A stretch of DNA of 64,000 bases from Doryteuthis pealeii (GCA_023376005.1 CM042139.1:133854415-133918414), one strand, 5' to 3'. Positions 9,719 through 23,888 are shown, counted from the first letter of the stretch. Made by a program: numbers and translations. The notes: a model not told the origin generated them from the letters alone.

Positions 9719-9819
9719 GCATATAAAAATTTTGCAAATAGAAAATTATTTTTGCTGAAGGTAAAATTGGAATAATATAAATATATATATTTACCAAACC
9801 CTCCATACAAGTAAGATCT

Positions 9820-10070
9820 GACACATGGTCAATTTCTTAAGCAGAGTTTAACAGGTTTGAATTCAGAGTTTCCTTCTCCTAGACTGGTTGCCTAACCAAG
9901 ATTAATGAGCCCAGTTTGCCCGACTATTTACCCATAGCTGGAGGGAGTATAGTTGGATGCATACCTTTCCCAAGGGTATTAGCACACAGTGCTACGTGAA
10001 ATGCAAACAGCCTCGTCCAGGATTGAACTTGGGTTGCTGAGTTTATTTCCTATGACGATGCACCTCCAAT
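9820..10070 (-). mobile_element. tRNA-derived SINE, 'GTTCAAATCC' family, copy A
   Basis: On the minus strand the head reads GGAGGTGCATCGTCATAGGA and then GTTCAA(A)TCCTGGACGAGG (box B GTTCAANTC), followed by a body with TTTGCATTTCACGTAGCAC and ending near GTGTCAGATC. Full-length relatives lie at 54776-55065 (+), 46445-46680 (-), 49262-49715 (-, interrupted) and 39105-39320 (-). Duplicates are at 35133-35387 (-) and about 17755-18035 (+). Confidence 0.6.
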
Positions 10071-10756
10071 GTAAATATAAATATAGATAAATATATAGAA
10101 AAGAACATTTCATATTTAGTTTCAATATCAATGTTTTTAGTAAGCCAATATAATTAATAACACACAAGATTGTCTTAAACAGTATAAAAACAGTGATTAA
10201 AAAAAAAAAAAAATGTTAACACCCTTATGGGAGCACCTTTATGATATAATTTCAAACAGCCCTCATTCATATGTTTATCATCATTGTCAACATATTCTTG
10301 GAATATTTCACAGGTGATTAAAAAAATGTTAATATTTCTAAGGGAATATCTTTATTAGAAAAGCAGTATGGTCCTATCACAGGGTTGACCACATGCTTTT
10401 TCTGACTTGTTGCTTCATCAATGCTTTCTGTGCCCACGTTGTGTTTTTCTTTAATCTGCAGAATGGAGATTGATATAACTTGGTTGGAGTGTCTTTGTGA
10501 TGTGTTGGGAGGTTAGTGAACATGAGCTGTAGTAGTTTTGGCAACACCAAGAATGAGACAACACATCATTAATAATAACAATAGTTTTATTATTATATAT
10601 AAATGGAAAGGATTATGTTTTGCACATTGTAATGTGTTGACAGCATCATGTGATACCAGTAAAAGCAGCCAAAAAGAATGAGAACACTGTCAGTGGGGCT
10701 AGAATATGTCAACTGCCTCCCCTACAGAAAGGTAACCACCCCCTCCACGAAAAAAA

Positions 10757-11205
10757 GGTGTCCTGGTTATGACACTAGATTGTATCCAGTGGTGAAAATT
10801 CTGTTCTGGAGCTTGGGGAGTGTGAAGTCACTTTACTGCCAGGTCAACTCTGACCTTGAGTGCAGTACCTGTTGGGGCAGCGGTCCCCAAACCTTTTTTG
10901 CGCCATGGACCGGTTTCATCTAAGACAATATTTTCACAGACCAGCCTTCATATGCTCCGGCCTACATTTGCACGATAATCGTTAATGACGTAATCTAATA
11001 ATAAATCATCCGCAGTGGTGTTATGTCAAATGCAAACATCAACAGACAATAAAAAACTTTTTGTTCATAAATTAATAATCAACAACATTTATGTAAACTT
11101 TTCAAAATAAAACATCAATGGCCTGGTGGTTGGGGACTGCTGTGTTAGGGTACCATCTATGGGTCAAGTAGATCTGTTCAAAAATTATTAGTATTAGGGA
11201 TACTT
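10757..11205 (-). repeat. R1 repeat module interrupted by a hAT MITE
   Basis: R1 sequence on the minus strand runs in two halves, 10757-10877 and 11143-11205, split exactly by the hAT element at 10878-11142. The flanking word GTACCTGTTGGGG and its resumption TGTTAGGGTACCATCTATGG show the insertion site inside the repeat. Confidence 0.65.
10878..11142. mobile_element. hAT MITE with 8-bp target site duplication, copy A
   Basis: Terminal inverted repeats: left CAGCGGTCCCCAAACC, and right end read in reverse CAGCAGTCCCCAACCACC. Flanking 8-bp duplications are TGTTGGGG and TGTTAGGG (7 of 8 identical), the hallmark of hAT insertion. At 265 bp it has no transposase and is a non-autonomous derivative. 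Copy D is at 36190-36452 (same duplication) and a noisy B copy is at about 16693-16954. Confidence 0.8.
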
Positions 11206-11440
11206 GAAAGCATATAACAGTGTGCAAATGGTTTGTATTAATAGTAGTTACGTGAAATTAAAATTATTTATAAAGAATTATTATGAAATGCATGAAACAT
11301 AATTGTGTACAAACAAATTATTAATTAGAAATACTTGAAACCAAATAATTGTGTAATAATTGTTAATATTAGATAAAAATACTTGAAACAATATTATTAA
11401 AATTAGTTATGTGAAGTTATAAATTGTTTACAAATCATCA
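11205..11440. repeat. degenerate AT minisatellite
   Basis: Loose repetition of a motif like ATACTTGAAACCATATAATT followed by GTGTGCAAA and a TTATTAAT-type spacer. The same motif, in the other orientation, recurs at about 46880-47015, 54180-54380 and 63290-63500, usually next to module R1, so it probably belongs to the same repeat family. Confidence 0.5.
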
Positions 11441-11454
11441 TTTCACACTGGACA

Positions 11455-11780
11455 GCACAGATTCCATGACTCTCTCTTGCACCCATCCTATTGGTCATCA
11501 CTCCTGGAAAGTCCTCCTTACGACATCCAGTATCTGCCAGAGCCAATGTGAGACTTTGCTAGTCAGCTGATTCTGATTGTGTGTCCATGTATCAGTATTC
11601 AAAGGAGAACGTCACTTATGAGTTCATCTTTACATCTCCAACAATGTCTTGTTCCTCATACCTGGATGGTTTTGTTGATAGGTGGTAAGTGATTGTACAG
11701 CTGCTTTTTTGTGGGGTGCTGCTTCCAGATTTGTTTAGACAGCATACAGCATCCTTATTATTAATTACTTGAAACCATAT
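11455..11780 (-). mobile_element. LINE ORF2 C-terminal fragment, copy A
   Basis: The minus strand encodes pieces of the post-RT domain in broken frames, with the family's 'KQQLYGHLPPI..TI..RRTRHAGHCW' segment decayed. It aligns by eye with 59545-59945 and 62490-62740. The 3' half of an old insertion. Copies: 36765-37080 (-) and about 16070-16385 (+). Confidence 0.55.
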
Positions 11781-11986
11781 AATTGTTTGCAAAAAAAAAA
11801 TGACTGATTTTGGCATGAAATAACCAACAAAGGTTGACATGTCATAAAACCAATCAGTAGAATAGAATTCATTTTTTTCTCAGTTTTTAGCAATTAAATT
11901 GAAATTTTTAATGAATTAAACAAAATTTTAAAAAATTATTTACAAATCTCAAATTACAAGAAATAGAAGAAACAACCAAAACTTAC

Positions 11987-12207
11987 CTTATATTCATTTG
12001 GATATATGGGGGAACTTGCCGACAGATTAACTGGACTTTGTGCTCTGGTATTTTGTAGACAGTCCATGCACGTGGATATAAGGCATGATAGGTAGCATCT
12101 TCTCCTTTTAGATTCCAGTTCCAGAATCTAAACATCCTTCTTATGCTTTCTTACGCATAATACTTGCTGATGCACTGTGACGTTTTCTTCCGAATACACA
12201 CAATGAA
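11987..12207 (-). pseudogene. GBA2: GBA2-like exon 3, copy A (frameshifted duplicate)
   Basis: Same exon as 37529-37305 but 221 rather than 225 bp. Single-base gaps near 12010-12015, 12120-12130, 12140 and 12185 destroy the frame. Splice sites (CAG before 12207, donor GTAAGT after 11987) are intact. Because the paralogous copy D is intact and base errors rise toward the fold at 13866, I read these as sequencing errors rather than natural mutations. Confidence 0.8.
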
Positions 12208-12393
12208 CTGTAAGAAATTTAAAGAAACTTAATTTTGCTTTATAGATAAACTGTTTATATAACAAATGATATCACAGGTAGGATTCATTAATCAAAACTC
12301 TTAAAAGTTAATTTTATTCCAATGATTAAAAGTAAATTCTGGTTGTAGGAGTGAAAAGAAATTTGAAACAATAAACATATTTGTATTTTAAAG

Positions 12394-12670
12394 GTGTGTT
12401 CCATCATAGTATAATGGTTAGCAAGCTAGTCTTGTAGATCCATTACTACTGAATAATGAGTTTGACCCTCACTGGTGTCCCATACTTGTGATCTTGTGCA
12501 CATCCTACCTGTAGCAAACGGTTGGGTAAATATCTACTTTTGGGTGTCCCATCTGGTGTAATGGTTAGCTAGCTAATCTTGCAGATCCATTACTATTGAA
12601 TAGCAAATTCAATCCTTGCTGAATGCTTCATACTTGCAACCATGTGTCACATTGTACCCAAGGATGACAT
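12394..12670 (+). mobile_element. two tandem tRNA-derived SINE heads
   Basis: Two direct copies of the TAATGGTTAGC family (12394-12500 and 12541-12670), each with box A-like TAATGGTTAGCAAGC (second copy slightly damaged), an AATTCAATCC-like box B and a short body ending in a CACATCCTACC-type word. Duplicates are at 37716-37990 (+) and about 15150-15410 (-). Confidence 0.6.
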
Positions 12671-12889
12671 GTGGGTTAAATACAAACATGCTTGTATTAT
12701 AGTGCAGATTGAATTTGAACCAGGTGTGTATATTTCAGGTGTGCTAGGTGAGTACTGTACAAATCTTAAATATTAAGTTTGCTCATCATAATCATAGATT
12801 ATAATGCAAAAACTAATTTTCATGTCTTTTGTCATTAAATTGAAGGAAAGGAGGAAAGACCAAACTGCAAAGCTTTTTAACAAACTCAA

Positions 12890-13650
12890 GCATCCCTTCT
12901 AACTGAACATGCTTTGCTTTTCTTTATATGAGAAAGATCTTAGCCAGGATCAGATGGTGAACTCACAGAACAACGTTTGCTTGCTCTGTCGTCACAAGAT
13001 ATACTGATAGCGATAAAAAAACAACAACAACTAATCCACATTATAGTGTTTGGGGTGTTAACTAGTGACGGTGATGTTATGCCTCAATTAATCTTTCCAC
13101 ATGGCCTCAGACTGAACATGGAGGCCTACATCAAGTGCCTGGAGGAGGAGGAGGAGGCAGTGCTTCATTGGATTAAGAAGCTGGCTGCTGGAAGACCCTA
13201 TGTCTGACAACAGGGCTCTGCACAATGTCACACAAAGCAGAGAATGCAGTATTAGCTGTCAGAAATATCTGAAACCACATCACCCCTAACATCTGGCCAC
13301 CCAACTGCCAAATGCAATCCTCTTGATTTTATATGTGGGGTGCAGTTGAGCATGGAAACCAACACAACTCTGTGCAACACCCAAAAATAACAGAAGCAAG
13401 GATAATAGCCAGCATTTACCAATTTAAAATGGAGACTGCCAGAATGGCTTGCAGGAGATTCTGAAGTTGTCTAGAATCCAGAGTGAAGCCAATGGTGATT
13501 TCTTTGAATAAAATCAAGCAGTTATTTCAAGATATTTTCATGTAATTTGGTAAATATATCTGATAAAGTGAGATGTTAGCGTTATTTTCATTTTGCCATA
13601 ATTCAGACAACAATTTTTTCACTCACCTGATAATGTTTATCAATGATTCA
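12890..13650 (+). pseudogene. Tc1/mariner-family transposase remnant, copy A
   Basis: The frame at 12977-13207 reads FGVLTSDGDVMPQLIFPHG, MEAYIKCLEE and HWIKKLAAGRPYV, the second catalytic-Asp region of Tc1/mariner-like transposases. The glutamate run is an expanded GAG tract. Beyond the stop, broken frames continue with CHTS-, ITPNIWPPNSPDCNPLDYYVWGAV-like and 'VEANGDFFE' pieces. The DDE triad is not intact. Better preserved at 38225-38964; noisy inverse at about 14165-14900. Confidence 0.75.
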
Positions 13651-15609
13651 ATGATGACCATTTACAAACTGAAGCTTAGTAAATGAACTACAGGTGATTT
13701 ATTTAATTGGTGAAGGCTTAAGTATCACATATTGATAAACAGAAGAATAGTAAAACCACTGTGCAACATTTCTCTGAACAATCTCTTTGATTGGTTGCCT
13801 ACCAAGGCTAGAGAAGCCAGTCTAATCAACAATTTACCCCTAGCCGTGGTGAGTGGAGAGAAGAGGTCAAATCCTTAATATGGCAGTTAGTGCTTCACTT
13901 TGGTGCTTATTTTGGCTCTTTGAAAAAGATGTGATTTCTTCTTCTCCGCACTAACAGCAGGGTAAATGTGATTAATTGGCTTCTCTAGCCTTGTAGGCAA
14001 CCAATCAAAGAGATTGTTCAAGAATCGGTTGCACAGTGGTTTACTATTCTCTGTTATCGCATATGTGACTACATAAGCTTCACCAATATAATAAATCACC
14101 TGTCTAGTTCATTTACTAAGCTTCGAGTATTGTTAATGTCTCATTGAATCAATGATAACATTATACAGCTGGTGATGAAAAAATTGTGTCCTGAATTATG
14201 CAAAATGAAAATAACGCTAACATCTCTCACTGTACAGAATATAATTACCAAAATTACATGAAAATATCTTGAAATCTCTTGATAAATGTTCAAAGAAATC
14301 ACCATTGGCTTCAACTCTGGATTCTAGACAACTTCAGAATTCCTGCAAGCCATTCTGGCAGGGTCTCCTATTTTAAATGGTATAAATGCTGCTATTATCT
14401 TGTTTTCGTCATTTTGGTGTTGCACAGAGTTGTTGTTGGTTTCATGCTTCAATGCACCCCACATTATAATAATCAGAGTCATGTCATTTGCCGAGTTGCG
14501 TGGCCAGATGTTAGGAGCGTGATGTGGTATTCAGAATTTCTCGACAGCTAATACTGCATTCTCCTGCTTGCTGTACATTGTCGCAGAGCCTGTTGTCAGA
14601 CATAGGGTCTTCCAGCAGCCAGCTTCTTAATTCCAAGTGAAGCATGCCTCATCCTCCCTCCAGGCACTTGATGTTAGGCCTCCATGTTCAGTCTGAGGCC
14701 ATGTGGAAAATTAATTGAGCATAACAATCACCGCAGCTAGTTAACACCCCAAAACACTTTATGTGGTAGTTGTCTGTTGGTTTTTTTTATCGCTATCAGT
14801 ATATCTTGTTGACGACAGAGCAAGCAAACGTTGTTCATGTGAGTTTCACCAATCTGATCCTGGCTAAGATCTTTCTATTAAGAAAAAAGCAAAGCATGTT
14901 CAGTTAGAAGGGATGTTGAGTTTCTGTTAAATAAAAAGCTTATGCAGTTTGGTCTTCCCTCCTTTCCTTCATATTTAATGACAAAGACATTGAAAATTAG
15001 TTTTTGCATTATAATCTATAGATTATAATGAGCAACCTTAATATTTAGATTTGTACATACTCACCTAGCACACCTGAGAAATACAACCTGGTTCAAATTC
15101 AATTGCACTTAATACAAGTGGTTTGTATTAACACATGTCATCCTGGGTACAATGTGACACTGGTTGCAAGTACTGAAAGCATGTCAAGCAAGGATTGAAT
15201 TTGCTATTCAATAGTAATGGATCTGCAGATTAGCTTGCTAACCCATACACCACGATGGGACACCCAAAAGTAGTACTTACTCCAACCCTTTGCTACAGGT
15301 AGGATGTGACACCACAAGCTATGGGAATCCAGTGAGGGTCAACTCATTTATTCAGTAGGTACATGAATTACAAGACTAGCTTGCTAACCATCTCTATACT
15401 GATGATGAACACCCTTCTTAAAATTACAAATATGATTTATTGTTTCAAATTTCTTTCACTCCTCACAACCAGAAGTTACTTTCTTACATCATTGGAAGAA
15501 CATTACTTTTAAGAGTTTGATTAATGAATCCCCTACCTGTGAATAGTTCTTGTTATAGTAAACAGTTTATCTATAAAAAGCAAAATTAAGTTCTTTAAAT
15601 TTCTTACAG

Positions 15610-15827
15610 TTCATTGTGTATTCGAAGAAAAACGTCACAGTGCATCAAGCAGTATTATGCGTAAGAAAGCATAAGAAAGGATGTTTAGAATTCTGGACTG
15701 GGAATCTAAAGGAAGAGATGCTACCTATCACTGCCTTATATTCCAGTGCAGGACGCTACAAAAACCAGAGCACAAAAGTTCAGTTAATCTGTCGCAGTGT
15801 CCCCATATATCCAATGATGAATATAAG
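15610..15827 (+). pseudogene. GBA2: GBA2-like exon 3, copy B (inverted, corrupted)
   Basis: An inverted image of 37529-37305: starts after TTCTTACAG and ends before GTAAGT, 218 bp instead of 225. Only the beginning stays in frame (KKNVTVHQ, VLCVRKHKKGCL); indels then shift it. Assembly duplicate, not a separate gene. Confidence 0.8.
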
Positions 15828-18800
15828 GTAAGTCTTGGTTGTTTCGTCCTATTTCTTGTAATTGAGATTTGTAAATAATTTTTTTTAAAAGTTTGTTTAA
15901 TTCATTAAAATTTTCAATTTAATTGCTTTAAAAACTCGAGAAAAAAATAATTCTTATTTCTATGATTGGTTTTATGACATGTCAAACCTTGCTTGGGTTA
16001 ATTGTCATGCCACAGAATTCAGTCATTTTTTTTTTTGCAAACAAATTATATGGTTTCAAATCATTAATAATAAGATGCTGTATGCTGATCTAAACAAATC
16101 CTGAGCAGCACCCCACAAAAAAGCAGCTTGTACAATCACTTACCACCTATCACACAAACCATCCAGTATGAGGAACAAGACATTGCTGGAGATGTAAAGA
16201 TGGAAACTCATTATGAACGTTTTCTCCTTGAATACTGATTACATGAACACATACCATCAGAATCAGGACTAGCAAAGTCTCATTTGGCTCTGGGCACGGA
16301 TTACTGGATGTCGTAAGGAGACTTTCCAGGAGTGATGACACAATTGGGTATGGGTGCAGAGAAGTATGGAATCGGTGCTGTCAGTGTGAAATGATGATTT
16401 GTAACAATTTAACATTCACATAACTTAATTTAAAAAATTGTTTCAAGTATTTTTATATCTGACATATAACAATTATTACACACATTATATTGCTTTTCAA
16501 GTATTTCTAATTAATAATTTGTTTGTACACAATTATGTTGCATGCATTTCCATAATAATTTTATAATTATTTAATTCACGTAACTGACTATTAATCCAAA
16601 CCATTGCATCACTGTTATATGCTTTCAAGTCTCCTAATATAATAAATTTCTTGAACGATCCACTGACCCATAGATGGTACCCCTAAACACAACAGTCTCC
16701 AACCACCAGGCCATTGTGTCTTTATTTTGAAAAGTTTACATAAAATGTTGATTGATTATTAATTATGAACAAAAAAGTTTTATTTTGTCTGTTGATTTGC
16801 ATTTGACATAACACCACTGCGGATGATTTATTATTAGATCTACTCATAACGATTATCGTGCAACATGCTAGCCGGGAGCAATATGAAGGCTGTCTGTGAA
16901 AACTATCTGTCTTGATAAACCGGTCCATGGCGCAAAAAAGGTTTGGGACCGCTGCCCCAACAGGTACTTCACTCAAGTCAGAGTCGACCTCTGGCAAGTT
17001 AAGTGACTTCACAGTCCCAAGCCAGAACGAATATTTCACTCTGTATACAATCTAGTGTCAATTGAACCAGGACACTTTTTTCGTGTTGGAGGGGTGGTTT
17101 ACCTTCTGCTAGGGAGGCAGTTGACATATTCAGCCCCATACAGTCTGTTTCTCATCTTTTTGTCTGCTTATTTACTGCGTATCACATATGCTTCGTCAAC
17201 ACCATACAATGTGCATACCTAATCCTTATCCATTATATATAATAAATAAACTTTTTATTTATTAATGATTGTTGTTGTCTCATTCTTGTGTGCCAAGAAC
17301 TCTAAGTCTCGCTTCACTAACCTCCCAAAAACATCACAAAGAACTCCAACAAGTTATATCAATCTCATTCTGCAGATTAGAAGAAAACACAACGTTGGGC
17401 ACAGAAAAGCATGATGAAGCAACAAGTTCAGAAAAGGCTTGGTCAACCCTGTGAAGGACCATACTGCTTTTCTAATTAAAGGATATTCCTTAGAAATATT
17501 AACAATTTTTTTAAGTCACCTGTGAAATATTCCAAGAATATGTGACATGTGATATAACATATGAATGAGGCTGTTTGAAATTAATCATAAGGTGCTCGCC
17601 ATGAAGGGTTGTTAACATTTTTTTTTTTTTTGATCACTGTTTTCTTATTACGTTTAAGACAATTCTTGTGTGTTATTAATGTATATTGCTTACTAAAAAC
17701 ATTATATTGAAACTAAATTGAAATGTTCTTTCTCTATATATATCTATATTATATTTACATTGGAGGATGCATCGTGCGTAGGAAAAAACATCAGCAACCC
17801 AAGTTCAAAACTCCTGGACGAGGTTGCATTTCACGTAGCACTGTATGCTTAAAAATTTTTTACCCCCTTTTGGGAAAGGTATGCATCCAACATATACTCC
17901 TCCGCTATGGGTAAATAGGTCGCGCAGAACTGGCTCACTTATTCCTTGTTAGGGCACCAGTCTAGGAGAGGAAAACTCTGAATTCAAACCTGTAAACTCT
18001 GCTTAAGAAATTGACATGTGTCAGATTTACTGTATGGAGGGTTGTAATATATATATTTATATTTTATCCAATTTTTACCTTCGCAAAAAAATTCTATTTG
18101 CAAAAATTTTTATATGCAATCAATTGTTTTTTTTTTTTTTTTGACTCAAATAGAGATACTAGATATGCTCATTTCCCCTCCATCAGTTGGTAGGTCTGTC
18201 AAACTTACTCTCTATATAGAAGGATTTATATATTGTTTAGTCATTTTTTGTTGATTAATAAACCATTAGAATTGAACTAAATTTATCATTGTTTGTTAGA
18301 CTGATGATCGATGAAAATTTATTGCTGTATACAGTGCTCAGGTGCACCACCAACTCACTCAAAGTCTCATGTCAAGTACAACAGAATAATGTTGTGTCAG
18401 GAAACAATTGACAGCTTACAGTAGTAATATTGCATTGTATGTGTGTGATGCCGTTGTGTGCATATGATGTGGAAGAGGCATCCAGGTTATAGTGTCGGCA
18501 ACTCAGGAAGCATGGAGCCTTTGAAAGATTCAGTCTGGCACCTACAGCAGACACGGCAGTTTATCCATGTCTCTCATTTACTGAGCGTGAAAAAATGTTT
18601 CGGAAAGTCATGTGAGCAGTGCTGTTCTGACTTTGTAGGCATGCACGTTGTTTAGAAAGCATGGAGACTCAAAAAGGTGCGACCTTAGAAAAATGCGTAT
18701 TACTAACACAAATAGCCTGCATTGTTGATGGTAATATAAGAGGAAAAGGAAAAGGAAACAATGATATCCATAGAATAATAATACGTTAAAAAAAGATATT

Positions 18801-20540
18801 ATTTATGAGAATTGTAATCTTTTCATTTATTTTATTTTCTTTAATGTTGATATAATTTGTTTCAGATCTTATTTTTTTCTTTAAAGTTAAATTACATAAC
18901 TAAGACTTCTGCACTTCCAGCTATTAGGTTTAACTCTAAAACTTTAAAAGATTTGTTTTTGGCAAAACTTTTGAATACTTTAGACAGCTGAAATCCAAAA
19001 TTTCAAATCATATTTACAAAATTAGCTTATTCTGTTCAGGGAATAGCAAAAACAGGATCAATAAAGTGAGAAACAAAAGAGGATGATCAAGACTATTTTG
19101 AATCAATATTTTTTAAGCTTAAATGAGAAGACAAAATAAACTAAGGCTTACGAGTAACCACATAATCTGCTACCATTTTATATCTTAATCAATTACTACA
19201 AAACCACTAATTGTATTCCACTTGGATCAGTAGAATATGCTAACAGCACATCTGGAGCCCACCTTTGGCATGCAGTGCCGCGACTTGTAATGCGCTTAAG
19301 GACAGGATTATAGTGCCTGAGCGCTACTAAGCAGTCTGTGACTTCAGCCTTGCTTGTCTGAGACAGGCCCAGTCAAGAGTCTCCATCGGATCTATTAGCT
19401 GTCATATCTAACCCTATACACCTATTATGATTGTCTCGAGCCAATATTTAATTCAAATTGCTCCCTATAGCAAAATACCCAACCCTTTTTATTATATAAT
19501 GCTAGAGGGGTGTCTGAATAGAATACTACCAGTTTATTATTCTACCAATTTATAAAATTATACTAATTAATGAATAATATTCTACCAGTTAAAAAAAAAA
19601 AAAAAACAAGATTTGGCAGTAAAAAGACCATGAAGGTGATATGCCATAAACAAAATAACGAACAATGGCTGTTTGTCTCATATCTCAAGATTTGCTTATT
19701 GAAAATACTCAGACAAAAAGTATCGTTGATTTATTCGGACTATTGTCCTCATCATTCATGTTATCGAACAAGAAGCCAAAAAGGCACCTCCCCCTTCTTC
19801 AGGTATTTTTGTCGGAATCAGAGGCTTTCATGGAACTTTGAAACGAACCCTTTATTCAATCCATGGGGGCTAGACTGTTCTCATTCCATTACCATGATGG
19901 GTACCAAAGTGTTCTATGTTTACTTGTCACTCTTGTCAAGACTTGAACCTGCAGCCCAGGGATGAGTGTCACTTAAAACTAACTGAATGAGAACGAGTCT
20001 ACTCCCGGTGAATGAATAGGTTCAGTTAGAAGTTCCTGAAGGCTTCCAATATGGATGAAGCTCCAGAGTTTGACAAGAGATTCCCAGTTCAGAGAAGTTT
20101 CTGAGTCCGACAACAGAAATTACTCTGAAAAAAGGCCAGAGGGGCATATCAACTGAAATGTTGCTGGTAGATAACCATAAAGATGAGAACAATAGTCCAA
20201 ATAATACAACATGATACAAATTTCAAGCCTCATCCAAAAATTCAAAATATGTTGACGCATATTATATATGAAGTGTATATGTTATTATGAGGGTCGCTCT
20301 GAAAGTAGATGCCTCATTCATTTCCATGCATTAGAGCTGGTCTTGGTCTAAACAAACAAAAAAAACACCTGTCAGCAGGGGCTAGAATACACTGACTGTT
20401 TCCCTGGGAGTTCTGGTGCTACCCCTTCATTTGCCGTAAAAATCAGTCCAAGAAAGTTTTTTTTTTCTCTTAACTGTGATTCTTTGTTTTGTTCATATTG
20501 AATACTGAAGAAATATTTCAGGTTCTGTATGTTGGTTCAG

Positions 20541-20776
20541 GATACCAGTTCCCTTGTGCTGGTTTTTGTGGGAGTGTGGAGATCTTGGTGAAGAGGTATT
20601 GATGTTAGTTAATGTTACATTCAAATGGTCGGGAGTGTAAAGAGGATTCACAAGGTGGTTGCTGGAACCAGTTTTGCTATGAATCTAAGGAATGCCTGCT
20701 CTGAAGACGTCTCTGGAGCGGTGACAACCACCAAAATTCAAATATGCATGGTTATGGACATTCTGAACAACACAAT
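20541..20776 (+). pseudogene. GBA2: GBA2-like exon 4, copy B (inverted, corrupted)
   Basis: An inverted image of the 246-bp exon, here about 236 bp with many small indels and a damaged donor. The words GGTTGCTGGAACCAG and GACGTCTCTGG identify it. The errors are scattered indels rather than codon-position substitutions, which argues against a functional paralogue. Confidence 0.8.
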
Positions 20777-23700
20777 GTATGTATTTACTTAACCCTCCTG
20801 CCACAGGCAGGGAGTTGTATACATGTATTTTTTTTTTCAATGACCAGGTTTACCAAAAAATTTGTCTATTATTAAAAGAGGCATTATTCTGTTTCTTTAA
20901 TTCTATTTATTGCCAAGGATTGTTGTGGTTGAGCAGTCTTGACTGACCCAGTATCTAAATGGTCCTGTGACATGCAATACTCCCTTTAGCTCTTACTTGG
21001 CCTAACAGTCAAAGAAGTTCCCGTCTGATTCAATTGGCTGGCTGGGTCAAGCCTTAGCACTATTATATTGTCCAACTGTATTCTTTTCAAATTGCACTTA
21101 TGGCAAATACCCAACCCTTTTTATCATTTAGGTGCTGGAAGGTGGTGGCTGAGGGCTTAACACAGTTTATAATACCACAGGAAGTTAATAAAAATATTCT
21201 AGAATTTACAAAACCAAACTAGAATATTTACCATACAAAGTATTTGTTAAAAACCATATATATGTAAAACAAGATTTGTTAAATAGCCCATCAGTGTTGA
21301 TATATGCCATTAAACAAAATTATTCAAATAACTTAAACCACTACTGAGAAAAGTATAAAGTGTGCTGGAAAAAGTTTCTCACCAACCAAGAAAGAATAAC
21401 CATTTTGTTTTCTCTTTTATTTTTTTAATTTTTTGAAGGGTTTAAGTAGAGTTCTCAAATTGGTAAATATAAATCCGTGGCATGAATAGAAAATTTTGGT
21501 AATAAAAGTAAAGACGATACATTAGGGATACTAGTTCGCATTTATAATCCCTTTACTTAGACTAATTACCCAGATATTTTACTTTTATCAGAATACCTGA
21601 TTGAGTGTGATTGCTGTTAATGATCGTGTCATTCAGCATAACAACCATTCAAACACATACAGTAATTTAATGAACAAATGAACTGGCTCAGAATTCATAA
21701 CCATGCACCTAAAATTCACAGTCTCCTCAGCGGCCCACCATTAAAGATAATTCCAAGAATCAACAGGTGCGTTTGCATTTATAGTTACTGATTCTTTTCT
21801 CATGTAAATGTTGTAAACACTTTGTAAATCAGTTTTTGTAATTTAATATAAAATTATTTATTTGGGGAATTAAATATGGTTTTCAACGAATGCATCAGTT
21901 AAATGTTTGAGAGACCCATGGATAACAAACTGATTGAACATTTTATTTATAATATATAATATATATATATATACAATATACTTATACATAATGTCACTGT
22001 TCAATCAAGTTTGTTTTCCAGGGTCTTCAAACATTTACTTGAGTATATACTAATATATATATAAATATATATATATATATACTATTATATAATGGGGCTT
22101 GTTAGCTCAGTGTGTTATTAGCACCCAGCCAGGAATCGCAAGCGTCATTGTTTGATGCTAAGCTAAGCACATTGAGTACCAGATTGGGTAATCTGATCTG
22201 TCACTAAAGTCGGGGATCTGACGTAGGTGTGTCATTCCACCTCACGCAAACACATCTCCCTGGCCTAGCGCTAGCAAAAGGGGATAGAACCCTTGCTATC
22301 CAGCTGGATACTGACCAATAGGCCACCCACAACAACTTGTATATATATTATATATATAATATAATATATATATATAGTATATATAATTATATATCATACA
22401 CTATATCAATTCTATGTGCCAATATTTTTATTGGATCATGGGAAATTAAATGAAGAAATCAGGGTCTGAAAATGAATGCCATTAAGATATTTAGGTTGAA
22501 ATGGGTTTATCCTCATGCCTATCAAGTAACATACTCTTTAAGCTTTAGGAAACCACACTTATGATAACTTGAGTTCCTGTTACTTGGAAATTCTGGTAGT
22601 AAGATTAAAGGAAAATATCTTTACTTAGATTTTTTATGTTTAACTTGAAAAGTACAGCACTGTTAAACTAAAGATAGAAGATTTTTTTTTTCGCCATTGT
22701 CTATTGTTCTATTTGTTTCTAGATCGTGCTGATTTTGGTCTTGAATTCTTTGAATGGCTTGGAATGTTTCTTATCACAACTTTTCGGGATTACTTTCTTT
22801 TTTTAGAGGAAGAGGAAACCTAACTGAATGAAACTTAGTTATCAAGCACTAGTTTATCTGCTGATTCCTTATTTTTCAGTCTTGCTATTCTTGGAAATAT
22901 TTCTACTATGTCCAAGTCAATTTAGAATGTTGAGGGCCCAGACACTTCTGGTTAAGAGGCCCCTCACTTGGCTCAACATAGAAAATTAAAAATGGTGCCA
23001 TAAGAAAGAAATAAAAAATTGAAGTAAAAGTCGAATTTATTAAAGAAAAAATATATAAGTTAGTCTGAAGAAAAATGTTGATTTTATTTTCTCAATATAT
23101 TGACTGTATGAATAACTTTTATTACATTTTTACATTTTTTGTACTTCAAATGACAAAGGATATATTTTTTTCCAAGTTTGCATCAAATCACCAAATTTTA
23201 ATAATAAACTAATTTATAATTATTACAGTTTTTATAAAGACATCTGTGTGCCCACTGGTAGGCGCTGGGGTAATATGCCCTATAAACCCGCTTTGTCCTT
23301 GCCTATAACTTTTGTTCATTTGTATCACTCTATCTGAAACCTTCTTCCTTTCCCCTCTCATCTGAGTGAACTGTTTTTTATTACTAAGTTTCTGAAATTA
23401 CTTTAATCATGCATTTATTCTGGCATAAATTTGTCTAAAATTTGATTTCAACTAATAAAATATACAAGAATCCAGTTATACTAAAGTGTTATTATAATAC
23501 TGAGACAACCTATTTAATCCATTGGATTCTCTTTGTATGAGTGCCTAATGATATGATGCTTCTATTTAGGAAGAAGATGAAGCGATTTTTATTGATCATT
23601 TTAATGTTAATCTCTAAGAATTAGTTAAATATGGATGTTAGAAAAAAAAATAAATTCAGCAGAAAACACACACCGCACAAACTTGTTCATTCACTTGCAA

Positions 23701-23842
23701 TTGTACTGGAAATTTAATTTATTCTCTCCAAAGCATTTAAATGTAATTGCTCTAAAAAATTCTTACTATGAGGTGCCATTTTCTGACGTTACTGCTGCAA
23801 AGATACACACACACACAGATAATATACACACAAATTTTTGGG

Positions 23843-23888
<46 letters not shown>

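Noticed and set aside
12977..13207. Acidic protein gene (76 codons with five glutamates)
   Set aside because: It is the catalytic-core fragment of a Tc1/mariner transposase with an expanded GAG tract.
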